Shown one piece after another: positions 21,303 to 31,115 of a stretch of 64,000 nucleotides of DNA; the stretch's first letter is position 1; each line of letters starts with the position of its first letter. Below the pieces are notes generated by a model. It worked only from the letters and a program-made list of their open reading frames with translations. It was not told the origin of the DNA and searched no databases. The stretch is from an uncultured Devosia sp. (GTDB lineage Bacteria > Pseudomonadota > Alphaproteobacteria > Rhizobiales > Devosiaceae), in contig NZ_CAUQDV010000001.1 of assembly GCF_963517015.1 (NCBI RefSeq), forward strand, positions 1,866,001-1,930,000, in the 5' to 3' direction. The position numbers and the translations under genes were made by a program.

Positions 21303-22103
21303 ATGGCCGGAACCGACACATCCCAGAAAATCGAGCTGCTGCCGACACCGGCGGTGATCCTCTGCGAGCCGCAGCTGGGCGAGAATATCGGTACGGCGGC
21401 GCGCGCCATGGCCAATTTTGGCCTGTGGGACTTGCGCCTGGTGCGACCGCGCGATGGCTGGCCGAACGAGAAAGCCGTCGCGGCCGCTTCGCGGGCCGAT
21501 CATGTGATCAATCAGGTTCGGGTATTCGAGACGCTGGAAGAGGCGATTGCTGACCTGACGCTGGTCTATGCCACGACGGCGCGATCGCGTGACATGCAGA
21601 AGGACGTCATCGGCCCCGATGAGGCTGGTCGCCGCATGGCGGCCCATATCGGCGGCGGGCAGAAGGCCGGCCTGTTGTTTGGACGCGAGAAATGGGGGCT
21701 GCTCAACGAGGAGGTAGCGCTCAGCGACATGATCGTGACGCTGCCGGTGGAGCCGGCATTCGCATCGCTCAATATCGCGCAGGCGGTGCTGATCCTGGCC
21801 TATGAGTGGCGGCTGCAATCGGGGCGAGGCGATCTGCCTTTCGGCAATGGTACATCGGATGCCGCGCCCAAGAGCGAATTGGTGGGCCTGTTCGAGCATC
21901 TGGAAGGCGTGCTGGAGCAATCAGGCTTTTTCACCACGCCGGACAAAAAGCCGAGCATGGTCAACAACCTGCGGACCGCGCTGACGCGGGGTAATTTCTC
22001 GTCGCAGGAAATCCGTACGTTGCGCGGCGTGATCTCCTCCATTGACCGGCGGCATGAGCGGCCCAACCCCAATCGGATGAAGAAAGACACGCCGAGCGAA
22101 TAA
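21303..22103 (+). CDS. trmJ: tRNA (Cm32/Um32) 2'-O-methyltransferase TrmJ
   Basis: This 266-residue SPOUT (SpoU-type) methyltransferase adds 2'-O-methyl at nucleotide 32 of tRNA. SPOUT motifs are visible: VILCEPQLGENIGTAARAM (about 18-36), LLFGREKWGLLNEEVALSD (about 125-143) and the knot-forming SLNIAQAVLILAYE (about 159-172). A C-terminal extension (about 185-266) with GFFTTPDKKPSMVNNLR and TLRGVISSIDRR is characteristic of TrmJ over other SpoU enzymes. It stands alone upstream of an MFS gene. Confidence 0.88.
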   Translation: MAGTDTSQKIELLPTPAVILCEPQLGENIGTAARAMANFGLWDLRLVRPRDGWPNEKAVAAASRADHVINQVRVFETLEEAIADLTLVYATTARSRDMQKDVIGPDEAGRRMAAHIGGGQKAGLLFGREKWGLLNEEVALSDMIVTLPVEPAFASLNIAQAVLILAYEWRLQSGRGDLPFGNGTSDAAPKSELVGLFEHLEGVLEQSGFFTTPDKKPSMVNNLRTALTRGNFSSQEIRTLRGVISSIDRRHERPNPNRMKKDTPSE

Positions 22104-22157
22104 TCAGCGGTGGCGTACGCGGGATTACGATTTCGCCTTTGACTGCGACAATCTGTC

Positions 22158-23456
22158 ATGTCATGGGCAGGCATCATGCATGTTGCCCCCGCCGACAAGT
22201 CCCAGCTCGCTTTCTCCTATATCGGATTCCGATTTTTCTGGCTCACGACGCTGCTGGTCAGCTTCGCGGTCCAGATCATGTCGGTGTCGATCGCCTATCA
22301 GATCTACGAGATCACCCGCGAGCCGCTGCTGATCGGCATGGTCGGGCTGTGCCTGTTCCTGCCGGCGCTTCTGCTCCTGCTGGTCACGGGCCTAGCGGCC
22401 GACCGGTTCAATCGGCGGCGGATCATGGCGATTTGCCTCAGCGTTGAGCTGGCCTGCGCCATCGGCTTCCTGCTGTTCACCGAAGTCGAGGCGCATGAGG
22501 TCTGGCCGCTCTTTGCGATCCTGGTGGTGCTGGGCATCGCCCGTGCCTTCTGGGGGCCGGCGGCGCAGTCGCTGGCGCCGAACCTCGTGCCGGCAGAAGC
22601 GCTCAGCAACGCCATCACGATCAATGCCTCGGCCTGGCAGATTGCTTCGGTGGCGGGACCGGCAGTGGGTGGGTTCCTCTATAGTTTCGGTGCGCCGATC
22701 CCGTTCGGGACAGGCGCGGCCCTGCTGGTCTGTGCCGTGGTCACGGTGCTGTTGATCCCCAAGCCTGCGCAGCGGGAATCTTCGCAGGCGACGAGCATCG
22801 AGACCCTGCTGGGTGGCTTCCGCTACATCTTTTCCAACAAGGTGGTGCTGGGCGCCATTTCGCTCGACATGTTTGCGGTACTTATGGGTGGCGCCGTAGC
22901 CATGATGCCGATCTATGCGTCGGACATCCTGCACGGTGATTCCATCGCCAGCGGCCTGCTGCGGGCTTCGGTGGGCATTGGCGGCATTGCCATGGCACTG
23001 TTCCTGACGCGGTTTCCGGTGCGCAATTTCGCCGGGCGGATCCTGTTCGTCTTCGTGGCGCTGTTTGGCGCCTTCACCGTGGTCTTCGGCTTTTCGACCA
23101 ATATCTGGCTGTCGATCGTCGCGCTGATCCTGGTCGGCGCCTCGGACATGGTCAGTGTCACCATCCGCGAGACGATCATGCAACTGTGGACGCCCGAAGA
23201 GGTGCGTGGACGCGTCAATGCGGTGAACTCGGTGTTCATCGGCGCGTCCAACGAGCTGGGCGAATTCCGCGCCGGAACGGTGGCGCATTTCATAGGGCCT
23301 GTAGCCGCCGTGGTGATCGGCGGCTTTGGGGCGATTGCGGTGGCCGGTATCTGGAGCCAGATTTTCCCTGGACTGCGCGAACAGCGCTCGCTCGACCACA
23401 AGATGGTGGCCGATGGCGCTGCAGAGCCTTTGGTCAAGCCGTCGAATTCTGCATAA
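22158..23456 (+). CDS. MFS transporter (EntS-like MFS_3 group)
   Basis: This 432-residue inner-membrane exporter has about 12 helices. The loop 2-3 motif GLAADRFNRRRIM (about 78-90) is the MFS signature, and VRETIMQLWTPEEVRGRVNA-type TIRETIMQLWTPEEVRGRVN (about 335-354) is typical of the EntS/MFS_3 siderophore-exporter group. No siderophore genes are nearby, so substrate is unknown. Start is ambiguous between ATG 22158 and ATG 22176. A palindromic repeat lies between its stop and the convergent phosphatase gene. Confidence 0.85.
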   Translation: MSWAGIMHVAPADKSQLAFSYIGFRFFWLTTLLVSFAVQIMSVSIAYQIYEITREPLLIGMVGLCLFLPALLLLLVTGLAADRFNRRRIMAICLSVELACAIGFLLFTEVEAHEVWPLFAILVVLGIARAFWGPAAQSLAPNLVPAEALSNAITINASAWQIASVAGPAVGGFLYSFGAPIPFGTGAALLVCAVVTVLLIPKPAQRESSQATSIETLLGGFRYIFSNKVVLGAISLDMFAVLMGGAVAMMPIYASDILHGDSIASGLLRASVGIGGIAMALFLTRFPVRNFAGRILFVFVALFGAFTVVFGFSTNIWLSIVALILVGASDMVSVTIRETIMQLWTPEEVRGRVNAVNSVFIGASNELGEFRAGTVAHFIGPVAAVVIGGFGAIAVAGIWSQIFPGLREQRSLDHKMVADGAAEPLVKPSNSA

Positions 23457-23499
23457 GACACGACACCAACGCGATGTCAGGTTGTGGCGGCTGGTACCG

Positions 23500-23559
23500 C
23501 GACCTTGCGGCTGTGGCGATATCTCGGGATGGGCCCCGGCTCAAGGCCGGGGTGACACG
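23500..23559 (+). repeat. Dispersed palindromic repeat, family A, copy 1
   Basis: GCGACCTTGCGGC, then ATCTCGGGATGGG, then the hairpin CCCCGGC-TCAA-GGCCGGGG and TGACAC. The same order of blocks recurs at 33241-33363 (two divergent copies) and 38841-38913. It lies between convergent genes. The stem bases differ between copies but stay paired. Confidence 0.8.
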
Positions 23560-23601
23560 GTGGTTGTGGTACCCCAGGTGCCAGCCGCAAAGGGCCTTTG
23601 G

Positions 23602-24423
23602 CTAGAAGGTAAACACTTCGCGGCGCAGATCGTCCCAGGCTTCTTTGCTGGTGGCGAGGAGGACGCCGCCGTCGACGTGGTGGGGCCTGTAGGGCTGGCC
23701 ATCGAGCCGGGCGGCATAACCACCGGCTTCCTGTGCGATCAGAACGCCGCCCAGATGATCCCAGGGCATCAGCTTGTTGTAGCTGAGGAACTGGGCATGG
23801 CCGGAGACGAAGGTGCGGTATTCGTGCCCGGCACAGCGGAAGTTGGAGAGCATGCGCAGCTTGGCCGTATTGGCGAGCACCTGCGGGCGGACTTCTGCGG
23901 GCATATAGGCGACCGAGGCCATGCCGACCATCTGCGCAAGGGGCAGGGGCTCGGCGACATGGAGACGCACGGCTTCGCCATTGGGCCGGCGCAGCCAGGC
24001 GCCGGCGCCTTTTTCGGCCATTACCCAGTCGTCGCCCATCGGATCGTAGATGATGCCGGCCACGGTCTCGCCGCCCGAGACGACAGCGGCCATGGTGGCG
24101 AAAAGCGGCAGGCCGGCGGCATAGTTGGCGGTGCCGTCGATCGGGTCGACCACGACGGCCAGGTCGGCCGAGGCGAGGCGCGGCAGCAGCGCCGGGTCGG
24201 CGGCGACGGATTCCTCGCCGACGAAGAGCGCGTCTGGCATCCAGCTGGCGATGGCGGCCTTGATGGCGTTTTCGGTGGCGACATCGGCCTCAGTCACCAG
24301 ATCGATCGCTTCGGACTTGATCGAGACCATGGATGCATCGAGCCGGCGGAAGCGGGGCAGGGCCTCGGCGCGGGCGGCATCACGCAGGATACTGGCGAGT
24401 TCGAGTGCGTTGAAAGCGGGCAT
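23602..24423 (-). CDS. Inositol monophosphatase-family protein
   Basis: This 273-residue Mg-dependent phosphatase of the IMPase/CysQ superfamily keeps all metal-site motifs: VGEES (Glu near 70), VVDPIDGTANY (about 87-97) and PWDHLGG near 214. Substrate could be inositol phosphate, histidinol phosphate or PAP; sequence alone does not decide. The ATG at 24423 was chosen because upstream in-frame sequence overlaps the preceding gene's coding region. It is third in the ttcA operon, 11 bases after its paralogue. Confidence 0.87.
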   Translation of the reverse strand: MPAFNALELASILRDAARAEALPRFRRLDASMVSIKSEAIDLVTEADVATENAIKAAIASWMPDALFVGEESVAADPALLPRLASADLAVVVDPIDGTANYAAGLPLFATMAAVVSGGETVAGIIYDPMGDDWVMAEKGAGAWLRRPNGEAVRLHVAEPLPLAQMVGMASVAYMPAEVRPQVLANTAKLRMLSNFRCAGHEYRTFVSGHAQFLSYNKLMPWDHLGGVLIAQEAGGYAARLDGQPYRPHHVDGGVLLATSKEAWDDLRREVFTF

Positions 24424-24434
24424 GTCCGGGCCTG

Positions 24435-25265
24435 TCAGTTGGTGGGTAGGGGCGTGATGACCTGCTGGCGGATCAGGTTCCAGCTGTCGATGTCGGGGGC
24501 GCAGAGCAGGCCGCCGGTGATCCTGCCGGGGCGATAGGGCGCGCCATCGAGCTGCGCATTGTGGCCGCCGGCTTCCCGATGGATCAGGGCGCCGGCCAGG
24601 TGATCCCAGGGCATCATGGTGTTGGCGGCGAGGAAATGGGCGCGGCCGGTGGCGACCATCCAATATTCATAGGCCGAGCAGCCATAGGCCATGGACATAC
24701 GGATGCCAGCTATGTTGCCGGCGACTTCGCTGCGGGCAGGCTGGGGCAGGTAGCTCCAGCTCATCACCGAAATCATCTCGGACAGGGGCACGGGCGCGGC
24801 CACATTGATGCGGCGGACCTGCTGCCCGGCGCGATACAGCCAGGCGCCGCCGCCGACTTCTGCGACGAGCGTATCGTCGTGCAGCGGATCGTGGATGATG
24901 CCGGCAATGGTCTCACCATTGGCAACGACGGCGAGGATCGAGCCGAAGAGGGGATTGCCGGCCGCAAAATTGAAGGTGCCATCGACAGGATCGATCACGA
25001 AAGCCAGTTCTGCCTCGGCGAGGCCCGTCATCACCGCAGGATCGGCGGCATAGGCTTCTTCGCCGACAATGAGGGCCGCGGGATACTTGTCGCGCAGGGC
25101 GGCCGTGATTTCGCGTTCGGCGCCGAGATCTGCCTCGGTCACCAGGTCGATCGAGGAGGTTTTCTCATTGATGTCGCCGGTGCCGAGATTGCGAAATCTG
25201 GGGACGATCTCCTGTTGGGCTGCATGACGCATGGTGGTGATGAGATGCGTCAGGTCGAGCTTCAA
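24435..25265 (-). CDS. Inositol monophosphatase-family protein, paralogue
   Basis: This 276-residue IMPase-family phosphatase is a tandem duplicate of the next gene. Active-site motifs [16 protein letters not shown] and PWDHLAGAL are intact. It starts with TTG at 25265 ([11 protein letters not shown]), which has AAAAGGA upstream and overlaps the ttcA stop as TTGA; no ATG gives a full N-terminus. Both copies retain metal ligands, so both are probably active, perhaps with different substrates. Confidence 0.85.
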   Translation of the reverse strand: MKLDLTHLITTMRHAAQQEIVPRFRNLGTGDINEKTSSIDLVTEADLGAEREITAALRDKYPAALIVGEEAYAADPAVMTGLAEAELAFVIDPVDGTFNFAAGNPLFGSILAVVANGETIAGIIHDPLHDDTLVAEVGGGAWLYRAGQQVRRINVAAPVPLSEMISVMSWSYLPQPARSEVAGNIAGIRMSMAYGCSAYEYWMVATGRAHFLAANTMMPWDHLAGALIHREAGGHNAQLDGAPYRPGRITGGLLCAPDIDSWNLIRQQVITPLPTN

Positions 25266-26128
25266 GAGGCAGTCCTTTTGTCGAAGAGGGCGGCGAAATC
25301 GAACAGTTTGGGATCGAGCATGTGGCTCGGATTGATGTTGCCTAGCGCACGGATCATGACGTCCTTGCGACCGGGCATGCGCTTTTCGATGTCGGACAGC
25401 ATGGCCTTCATGGCATTGCGCTCGAGCCCGTCCTGCGAACCGCAGAGGTCGCAGGGAATGATGGGGAAGGCCATGGCGTCGGAAAAACGCTGCAGGTCGT
25501 CTTCGGCGCAATAGATCAGCGGGCGCAGGACTTCCAGGTCGCCCTCGTCATTGAGCAGGCGCGGCGGCATGGCGGCGAGGCGACCACCATGGAACATGTT
25601 CATGAAAAAGGTTTCGAGGCTGTCGTCGCGGTGGTGGCCAAGCACCAGGGCGGTGCAGCCTTCCTCGCGGGCGATGCGGTAGAGATTGCCGCGGCGCAAG
25701 CGCGAGCAGAGCGAGCAATAGGTGGCGCCGGCCGGCAGCTTGTCGGTGACGATCGAATAAGTGTCCTTGTATTCGATGCGGTGGTCGATGCCGAGACCGG
25801 ATAGAAATTCGGGCAGGATGTGCTTGGGGAAATTGGGCTGGCCCTGATCGAGATTGCAGGCGAGCAATTCGACCGGCAGCAGGCCGCGCCATTTGAGATC
25901 GAGCAGCAGCGCGAGCAAGCCATAGCTGTCCTTCCCGCCGGAGAGGGCGATGAGCCACTTCTCGCCGGGGCGGACCATGGCGAATTTTTCCAGCGCCTCG
26001 CGGGCATTGCGGATCAGGCGCTTGCGCAGCTTGTTGAACTCGCCACTGCGCGGCGCATGGGCATAGATCGGGTGCCCGCCGGTTTCCTCGGCAATGTCCG
26101 CATCTGGCAGTTCCAGGACCGCAGTCAT
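25262..26128 (-). CDS. ttcA: tRNA 2-thiocytidine(32) synthetase TtcA
   Basis: TtcA installs 2-thiocytidine at tRNA position 32 using ATP and a [4Fe-4S] cluster. The 288-residue product has the PP-loop SGGKDS (about 63-68), the cluster cysteines CSLC and the later CDLCGSQ, and [20 protein letters not shown], a TtcA family block. ATG 26128 (MTAVLEL) is preferred, but GTG 26140 is possible since AAGGA sits between them in spacing. It heads an operon with two IMPase paralogues. Confidence 0.93.
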   Translation of the reverse strand: MTAVLELPDADIAEETGGHPIYAHAPRSGEFNKLRKRLIRNAREALEKFAMVRPGEKWLIALSGGKDSYGLLALLLDLKWRGLLPVELLACNLDQGQPNFPKHILPEFLSGLGIDHRIEYKDTYSIVTDKLPAGATYCSLCSRLRRGNLYRIAREEGCTALVLGHHRDDSLETFFMNMFHGGRLAAMPPRLLNDEGDLEVLRPLIYCAEDDLQRFSDAMAFPIIPCDLCGSQDGLERNAMKAMLSDIEKRMPGRKDVMIRALGNINPSHMLDPKLFDFAALFDKRTAS

Positions 26129-26289
26129 GGCGAAACTCACTTTCCTTCAGTCGCGTAGCTGATAGCGCGCTGGGCGCCGGAGGGAAAGGGCAAGCCAACC
26201 TTACCAAAGCTTAACCTCGACCTTCTTGCTTTTGTCCCAATTGCGACAGCTAGATGACGATCTTCCCGTGGCACCCTGGAGTCTTTGCG

Positions 26290-27675
26290 GTGTTTCGATC
26301 CTTCTTCCCCAACCCCAAGATATTCTTCACGTCAGCAGCAGTCTGGCTGTTGCTGGCAACAATCGGCTGGTATTCGCTCAGCACACCCCTGCGGGCGGCG
26401 ATCAGTCTTGACCGCTTCGTAATCGCGCCGATGTGCGAGCCGGCGCCGGTCGTGGATACCACCAATCCGGCCGAAACCGCCGCGGGGACGCCGCCTTCGG
26501 GCGAACCCGAGCAGGCATCGCCTGCCGCCTCGGCGCCGGCGGAAAGCGCGGTGCCCAACGCCGTTGCGGCGACCGCATGCACGCCTGAAGGGGCATTCCT
26601 GACCGGCGCACAATTCTGGCTCTATGAGTATGTGGTGCTGATCGCTGCGCTGTTCTGCGCCTTCTGGTATTTCTACAAGCGCAACGAATGGTATTGGTGG
26701 TCAGTCGTCGGATCGACCGGCATCCTGCTGGTGCTGTATTTCAACGTGCAGGTGGATGCCTTCGTCAACAATTGGCAGGGCACGTTCTTTAACACGCTGC
26801 AGTCTGCGCTGACTACGCCCGGTTCGATCACGCCGCAAACGCTATACGGCGAGATATGGACCATCATGCTGGTCGTGGTGCCACGCATTCTCGTCCTGGT
26901 GCTGCTGGCGTTCCTGACCAGCCACTATGTGTTCCGCTGGCGCAAGGCGATGAACGCCTATTACATGACCTACTGGTCCTCGATCCGTACGACGGAAGGC
27001 GCGGCGCAGCGCGTTCAGGAGGACACGATGCGGTTTGCGCAGATCGTGGAGGATCTGGGTACCAGCTTCTTCGACGCGCTCATTACGCTGGCGGTGTTCC
27101 TGCCGATTTTGTGGGGCCTGTCGCAGGTGGTGACGGAATTGCCGATCGTCGGGCCGGTTCCGGGTAGCCTAGTGTGGATTGCACTGGTTTCGGCGGCGCT
27201 GGGTACGGTGTTTCTGGGCGTCGTCGGTATCAGGCTTCCAGGACTGCAGTTCGAGAACCAGAAGGTCGAGGCGGCCTATCGCAAGGAGCTCGTCTATGGC
27301 GAGGATCATGCGGAGCGGGCGGAGCCGATGACGGTGCGGGAGCTGTTTGCCAATGTGCAGACGAATTACTACCGCATCTATTGGCACTACACCTATTTCA
27401 ACTTTGCCCGGTACGGCTATCTGCAGTTGGCGGGCTATATTCCGCTGCTGGTGCTGTCGCCCTCGATCCTTGCCGGTGCGTTGACACTGGGGCTGTATCA
27501 GCAGGTGCAGCAGGCATTCGGGCAGGTGGCGCAGTCGTTCCAGTTCCTGGCGCGGGCGTGGGGCACCGTGATCGAGCTGCTGTCCGTGCATAAACGCCTG
27601 CGGAAATTCGAGAGCCATATTCCGCTCGACCAACCGCCGATCAATCCGTCACTCAGCGGCGCGGCAACGATCTAG
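26290..27675 (+). CDS. bacA: SbmA/BacA-family peptide transporter
   Basis: This inner-membrane transporter imports antimicrobial peptides and, in rhizobia and Brucella, affects host persistence and very-long-chain lipid A. The 461-residue product starts at GTG (VFRSFFPNPKIFF, matching the usual SbmA/BacA start) with GGAG 9 bases upstream; an ATG at 26254 would add 12 unrelated residues. Conserved blocks include FVNNWQGTFFN, RWRKAMNAYYMTYW, ERIQEDT-like AQRVQEDTMRFA and NYYRIYWHYTYFNFARYGYL. An Ala/Pro/Glu-rich insert of about 45 residues follows the first helix, flanked by cysteines, making it longer than usual. Confidence 0.9.
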   Translation: MFRSFFPNPKIFFTSAAVWLLLATIGWYSLSTPLRAAISLDRFVIAPMCEPAPVVDTTNPAETAAGTPPSGEPEQASPAASAPAESAVPNAVAATACTPEGAFLTGAQFWLYEYVVLIAALFCAFWYFYKRNEWYWWSVVGSTGILLVLYFNVQVDAFVNNWQGTFFNTLQSALTTPGSITPQTLYGEIWTIMLVVVPRILVLVLLAFLTSHYVFRWRKAMNAYYMTYWSSIRTTEGAAQRVQEDTMRFAQIVEDLGTSFFDALITLAVFLPILWGLSQVVTELPIVGPVPGSLVWIALVSAALGTVFLGVVGIRLPGLQFENQKVEAAYRKELVYGEDHAERAEPMTVRELFANVQTNYYRIYWHYTYFNFARYGYLQLAGYIPLLVLSPSILAGALTLGLYQQVQQAFGQVAQSFQFLARAWGTVIELLSVHKRLRKFESHIPLDQPPINPSLSGAATI

Positions 27676-27683
27676 GGCATGTG

Positions 27684-27710
27684 AAAGGCCGCTCCCCGGG
27701 GCGGCCTTTT
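27684..27710. terminator. Bidirectional terminator between bacA and GAF-EAL gene
   Basis: AAAGGCCGC-TCCCCGGG-GCGGCCTTT followed by T lies 9 bases after the bacA stop and touches the stop of the convergent gene. T and A runs flank both sides. Confidence 0.8.
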
Positions 27711-28948
27711 CAGTTCGGCTGCAGGAGCTTGAGCAGGTCTGGCATGGGCTGGGGGCGGCTGAGGAAATAGCCCTGGATTTCGGCGATGCCGACTTCGATC
27801 AGCATTTCGAGCTCCGCCGAGGTCTCCACGCCTTCCGCGACGACGATCGTGCCGGTGCGGCGGGCGAATTCGCCGAGGGCCGCGGCCATGGCCTTGCGAG
27901 TGGGGTCGGTGTCGATGCCACGGGTGAGGCTGACGTCGAGCTTGACGATTTCGGGGCGGAGCATCAGCACGTGGCGGAGGCTGGAATAGCCGGCGCCGGC
28001 ATCGTCGATGGCGATGCGGATGCCGGCCTTGCGCAAGGGCTTCAGCGCGGTCAGCAGCGGTTCGTAGTCGGCGACGGGCTGGTGCTCGGTGATTTCGATG
28101 ACCACGCGGTGCGGATCGAAATCGTGGAGGACATTGAGGATGTTCTCCGTGAGCAGGGTCTGGGGTGAGACGTTGAGGTTGAGGGAGACGCCGCGGGGCA
28201 GGTGACGGCAGAGTTTTATGGCGCGGCGCAGGGCGAGGAGTTCGAGCGTGCCGCCCATGCCCACATCGGCGGCATCGGTGAACCAGCGATCAGGCGACTG
28301 GCCTGGCGGCGCGGCGAAGCGGGAAAGGGCTTCCACGGCGACGATCTTGCGGTCGGCGAGGCGGAGGACGGGCTGGAAGACGATGTCGGGATCGCCGGAC
28401 CACATGGCGGTGTGGACCTGAGCAATCTTGCGCTGGCGCTGTTCGTCGCGGGCGAGATCCTGGGTGAGTTCGAGCGCGATCATGCGGCTGAATGTGTGCA
28501 TGAGGTCGAGTTCGGGCGGACCGAGTTCGGGCATGGCGCGGTGGCTGAAGCAGCAGAAGGTGCCGAAAATCTTGCCGTGATCGACGCGGATCGGGACGCT
28601 GAGATGGGCGCCAATGGGCAGGGCCTGGGTTTCGGGAATGGTCTGAGCCAGGGGCACAGTGGACGTGTCCGCTATCAGCTCGGGCAGGCGGCCGGCCACG
28701 ACATGCTGGCAATAGCCAGAAGCGATGGGCATGAATTCGCCGGCGGCGACGCCACTGACCGGATGGGACAGATCGGCACCGCGGAAGACGCGACTCGAGC
28801 CGAGGAATTCGGTGATGAAGGCCACGTCCATGCGCAGGTGGCCGCGAATGGCGGTCAAGACCCGGTCCATGCTCTCGATGACCTGAGGCGACAGGGTAAT
28901 CGGCAATGTGTCGGCGCCGGCATGCTGGCCGGTATTGAAGTGTTGCAT
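27710..28948 (-). CDS. GAF-EAL cyclic-di-GMP phosphodiesterase
   Basis: This 412-residue soluble protein probably hydrolyses c-di-GMP. An N-terminal GAF domain (about 20-165; GAHLSVPIRVDHGKIFGTFC) precedes an EAL domain (about 175-410). Catalytic motifs are intact: VAVEALSRF, SLNLNVSP, VVIEITEH, IAIDDAGAGYSS, EIVKLDVSL, VVAEGVET and QGYFLSRP. No GGDEF or transmembrane segment is present. A second protein with the same architecture is encoded at 56.7-58.0 kb. The ligand of the GAF domain is unknown. Confidence 0.92.
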   Translation of the reverse strand: MQHFNTGQHAGADTLPITLSPQVIESMDRVLTAIRGHLRMDVAFITEFLGSSRVFRGADLSHPVSGVAAGEFMPIASGYCQHVVAGRLPELIADTSTVPLAQTIPETQALPIGAHLSVPIRVDHGKIFGTFCCFSHRAMPELGPPELDLMHTFSRMIALELTQDLARDEQRQRKIAQVHTAMWSGDPDIVFQPVLRLADRKIVAVEALSRFAAPPGQSPDRWFTDAADVGMGGTLELLALRRAIKLCRHLPRGVSLNLNVSPQTLLTENILNVLHDFDPHRVVIEITEHQPVADYEPLLTALKPLRKAGIRIAIDDAGAGYSSLRHVLMLRPEIVKLDVSLTRGIDTDPTRKAMAAALGEFARRTGTIVVAEGVETSAELEMLIEVGIAEIQGYFLSRPQPMPDLLKLLQPN

Positions 28949-29031
28949 GGCGTTCCCAACAAACGACTACATGCCTGCGTTCCCATGCGAATTAGTAGTC
29001 AAACGTAGCCGATGCGCAATGCAGAAAAGAA

Positions 29032-29060
29032 AAGGACCGCTCCAAAAAGAGCGGCCCCTT
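29032..29060 (-). terminator. rpsD terminator
   Basis: CCGCTC (29037-29042) pairs with GAGCGG (29049-29054), extended by AAGG/CCTT arms. On the minus strand it is followed by TTTTCTTTTC. It begins 22 bases after the rpsD stop. Confidence 0.8.
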
Positions 29061-29082
29061 GTAACATTTGATATTGTTTCGC

Positions 29083-29700
29083 TTAACGCGAGTAAAATTC
29101 GACAACCAGGTTCGGTTCCATCTGGACCGGGTAGGGGACGTCCGACAGGCCCGGGACGCGGGCGAAGGTGGCGGTCATCTTGTTGTGGTCGACTTCCACA
29201 TAGTCCGGAACGTCACGCTCGGCCAGCTGGGTGGCTTCGAGCAGAACGGTCAGCTGCTTGGAGCGATCGCGCACTTCGATCTTGTCGCCGATCTTGACCT
29301 GGTAGGATGGGATGTTGACGCGCTTGCCGTTGACCAGGATGTGGCCGTGGGACACGAACTGGCGGGCAGCGAAGACGGTTGCTACGAACTTGGCGCGGTA
29401 GACGATCGCGTCGAGACGCGACTCGAGCAGGCCGATCAGGTTCTCGCCGGTGTCACCCTTGACGCGAGCAGCTTCGTTATAAAGCTTCTTGAACGCCTTT
29501 TCGGTGATGGTGCCGTAGTAGCCCTTGAGCTTCTGCTTGGCGCGGAGCTGCAGACCGTAGTCCGAGAGCTTGCCCTTGCGGCGCTGGCCATGCTGGCCGG
29601 GGCCATAGGCGCGAGCGTTGAGGGGGGACTTCGGACGGCCCCAGATGTTTTCGCCAAGGCGGCGATCGATCTTGTACTTAACTGAATGACGCTTCGACAT
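29083..29700 (-). CDS. rpsD: 30S ribosomal protein S4
   Basis: S4 binds 16S rRNA early in 30S assembly. The 205-residue product has the N-terminal rRNA-binding region ([18 protein letters not shown]) and the S4 RNA-binding domain with [12 protein letters not shown] and [19 protein letters not shown] (about 90-140). Length is standard. As in many Alphaproteobacteria it stands alone rather than in the alpha operon. The 218 bases between it and the upstream aminotransferase gene hold nothing I can identify. Confidence 0.98.
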   Translation of the reverse strand: MSKRHSVKYKIDRRLGENIWGRPKSPLNARAYGPGQHGQRRKGKLSDYGLQLRAKQKLKGYYGTITEKAFKKLYNEAARVKGDTGENLIGLLESRLDAIVYRAKFVATVFAARQFVSHGHILVNGKRVNIPSYQVKIGDKIEVRDRSKQLTVLLEATQLAERDVPDYVEVDHNKMTATFARVPGLSDVPYPVQMEPNLVVEFYSR

Positions 29701-29918
29701 CGCGTATCCTTCTTTGGCGCGTGGCCTTTGGCCAAGCGCGAGTTAAATGGATCGCGCCCTCCTCTGCCACTCTTGCGAATGGCCGACAGACCTCAAAAAG
29801 ATTGAAGATCCCGGGTGCGCCTATGGGTTCAGACGTTATCCGAGCCCTGAATAGGTGCGCGGGATTTAGCTTCGGAGGGGCGAGATGTCAAGCCGATGAC
29901 GGTTTGCCGGGCGTTTTC

Positions 29919-31115
29919 CTATTTCAGGAGTGCGCCGGCGGCGGCTTCGATGGCGCCGGAGCCGTGGGGGATGTCGAGGGCCTGAAGGCCGGCCTCCATG
30001 GTGGCGAGGACGCCCAACGTCATATGGGCATTGACGTGGCCCATGTGGCCGACGCGGAGAAAGTCCCCATAGGCGGGCTCGTGAGGCAGGGCCATGCCGA
30101 GGCCGATGCCCAGGGTGACGCCGGCTTCCTGCTCGAGCCATTGGCGCAGTTTGCCGGCGGTGCCATTGGGCATGGTGGCAGCCGTGACGGACCAGCCGCG
30201 GGATTTGGGGTCGGCAACGTTGAGCGCGATCTTGCTGCCATTGCTCCAGGCATCGAAGGCGGCCCAGACCGATTGGGCGAGGCGGCGATGGCGGTCCCAG
30301 GTGTTTTCGATTCCCTCCTCGTCGAGGATCATGGTGAGGGATTCGCGCAGGCCGTAGAGATGGTGCGTGGGCGCGGTGCCACCGAAATACTGCCAGAACT
30401 CGGTGCCGGTGCCGCGCGGTTTCCAGTCCCAATAGGGCGTGACGAGGTCGGAGCTCTGCGAGGCTTGCAGCGCCTTGTCGGAAAACCAGACAAAGCCGAG
30501 GCCCGGGGGCAGCATGAGGCCCTTCTGACTGGCGCCGACCAGAACGTCGATGCCCCAATCGTCCATGCGCAGGTCGTCGCAGCCCAGCGAGGCGATGGCG
30601 TCGATGGCGAGCAGGGCGGGGTGGTTGACCGAGTCGATGGCGGTGCGGATGGCGGGGATGTCGTTGCGGGCGCTGGAGGCGGTGTCGACATGGGTGACGA
30701 GGACGGCGCGGATGGCGTGGGCCGTGTCAGCAGCAAGGGCTGCGGCGATGGCGTGAGGATCGGCGGGGCCGGCCTTGCCGAAGTCGATGAGCTGGAGATC
30801 GACGCCCTGGCGATTGAGCGATTCTGCCCAGCCATGGCCAAAGCGGCCGGTGGCGGCGAGCAGGGCCTTGTCGCCGCGCGAGAACATGTTGGAATTGGCC
30901 GCCTCCCAGGCGCCATGGCCATTGGCGATGTAGATGGCAACATGCTGGCTGGTCAGGGCGACGCGCTTGAGATCGGGGATCATGGCGCGCGTGAGATCGA
31001 CCAGTTCACCCTCGTAGATATTGGGCGCGGTGCGATGCATGGCATTGAGCACGCGCTCGGGGGAAACGGACGGCCCGGGAATGGCGAGATAGGGACGGCC
31101 GGTGGTGAGGGGCAT
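29919..31115 (-). CDS. Class V PLP aminotransferase (serine-glyoxylate type)
   Basis: This 398-residue fold-type I aminotransferase resembles serine/alanine-glyoxylate aminotransferases. AIPGPSVSPERVLNAMHRTA opens the protein, ANGHGAWEAANSNMFSRGDK binds the cofactor phosphate, and the Schiff-base lysine is in VGASQKGLMLPPGLGF (about 190-205). The C-terminal GDFLRVGHMGHVN is also family-typical. The ATG at 31115 is the only start giving the conserved N-terminus; the upstream in-frame extension translates palindromic repeats and is spurious. Glyoxylate or serine-cycle metabolism is the likely role. Confidence 0.85.
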   Translation of the reverse strand: MPLTTGRPYLAIPGPSVSPERVLNAMHRTAPNIYEGELVDLTRAMIPDLKRVALTSQHVAIYIANGHGAWEAANSNMFSRGDKALLAATGRFGHGWAESLNRQGVDLQLIDFGKAGPADPHAIAAALAADTAHAIRAVLVTHVDTASSARNDIPAIRTAIDSVNHPALLAIDAIASLGCDDLRMDDWGIDVLVGASQKGLMLPPGLGFVWFSDKALQASQSSDLVTPYWDWKPRGTGTEFWQYFGGTAPTHHLYGLRESLTMILDEEGIENTWDRHRRLAQSVWAAFDAWSNGSKIALNVADPKSRGWSVTAATMPNGTAGKLRQWLEQEAGVTLGIGLGMALPHEPAYGDFLRVGHMGHVNAHMTLGVLATMEAGLQALDIPHGSGAIEAAAGALLK

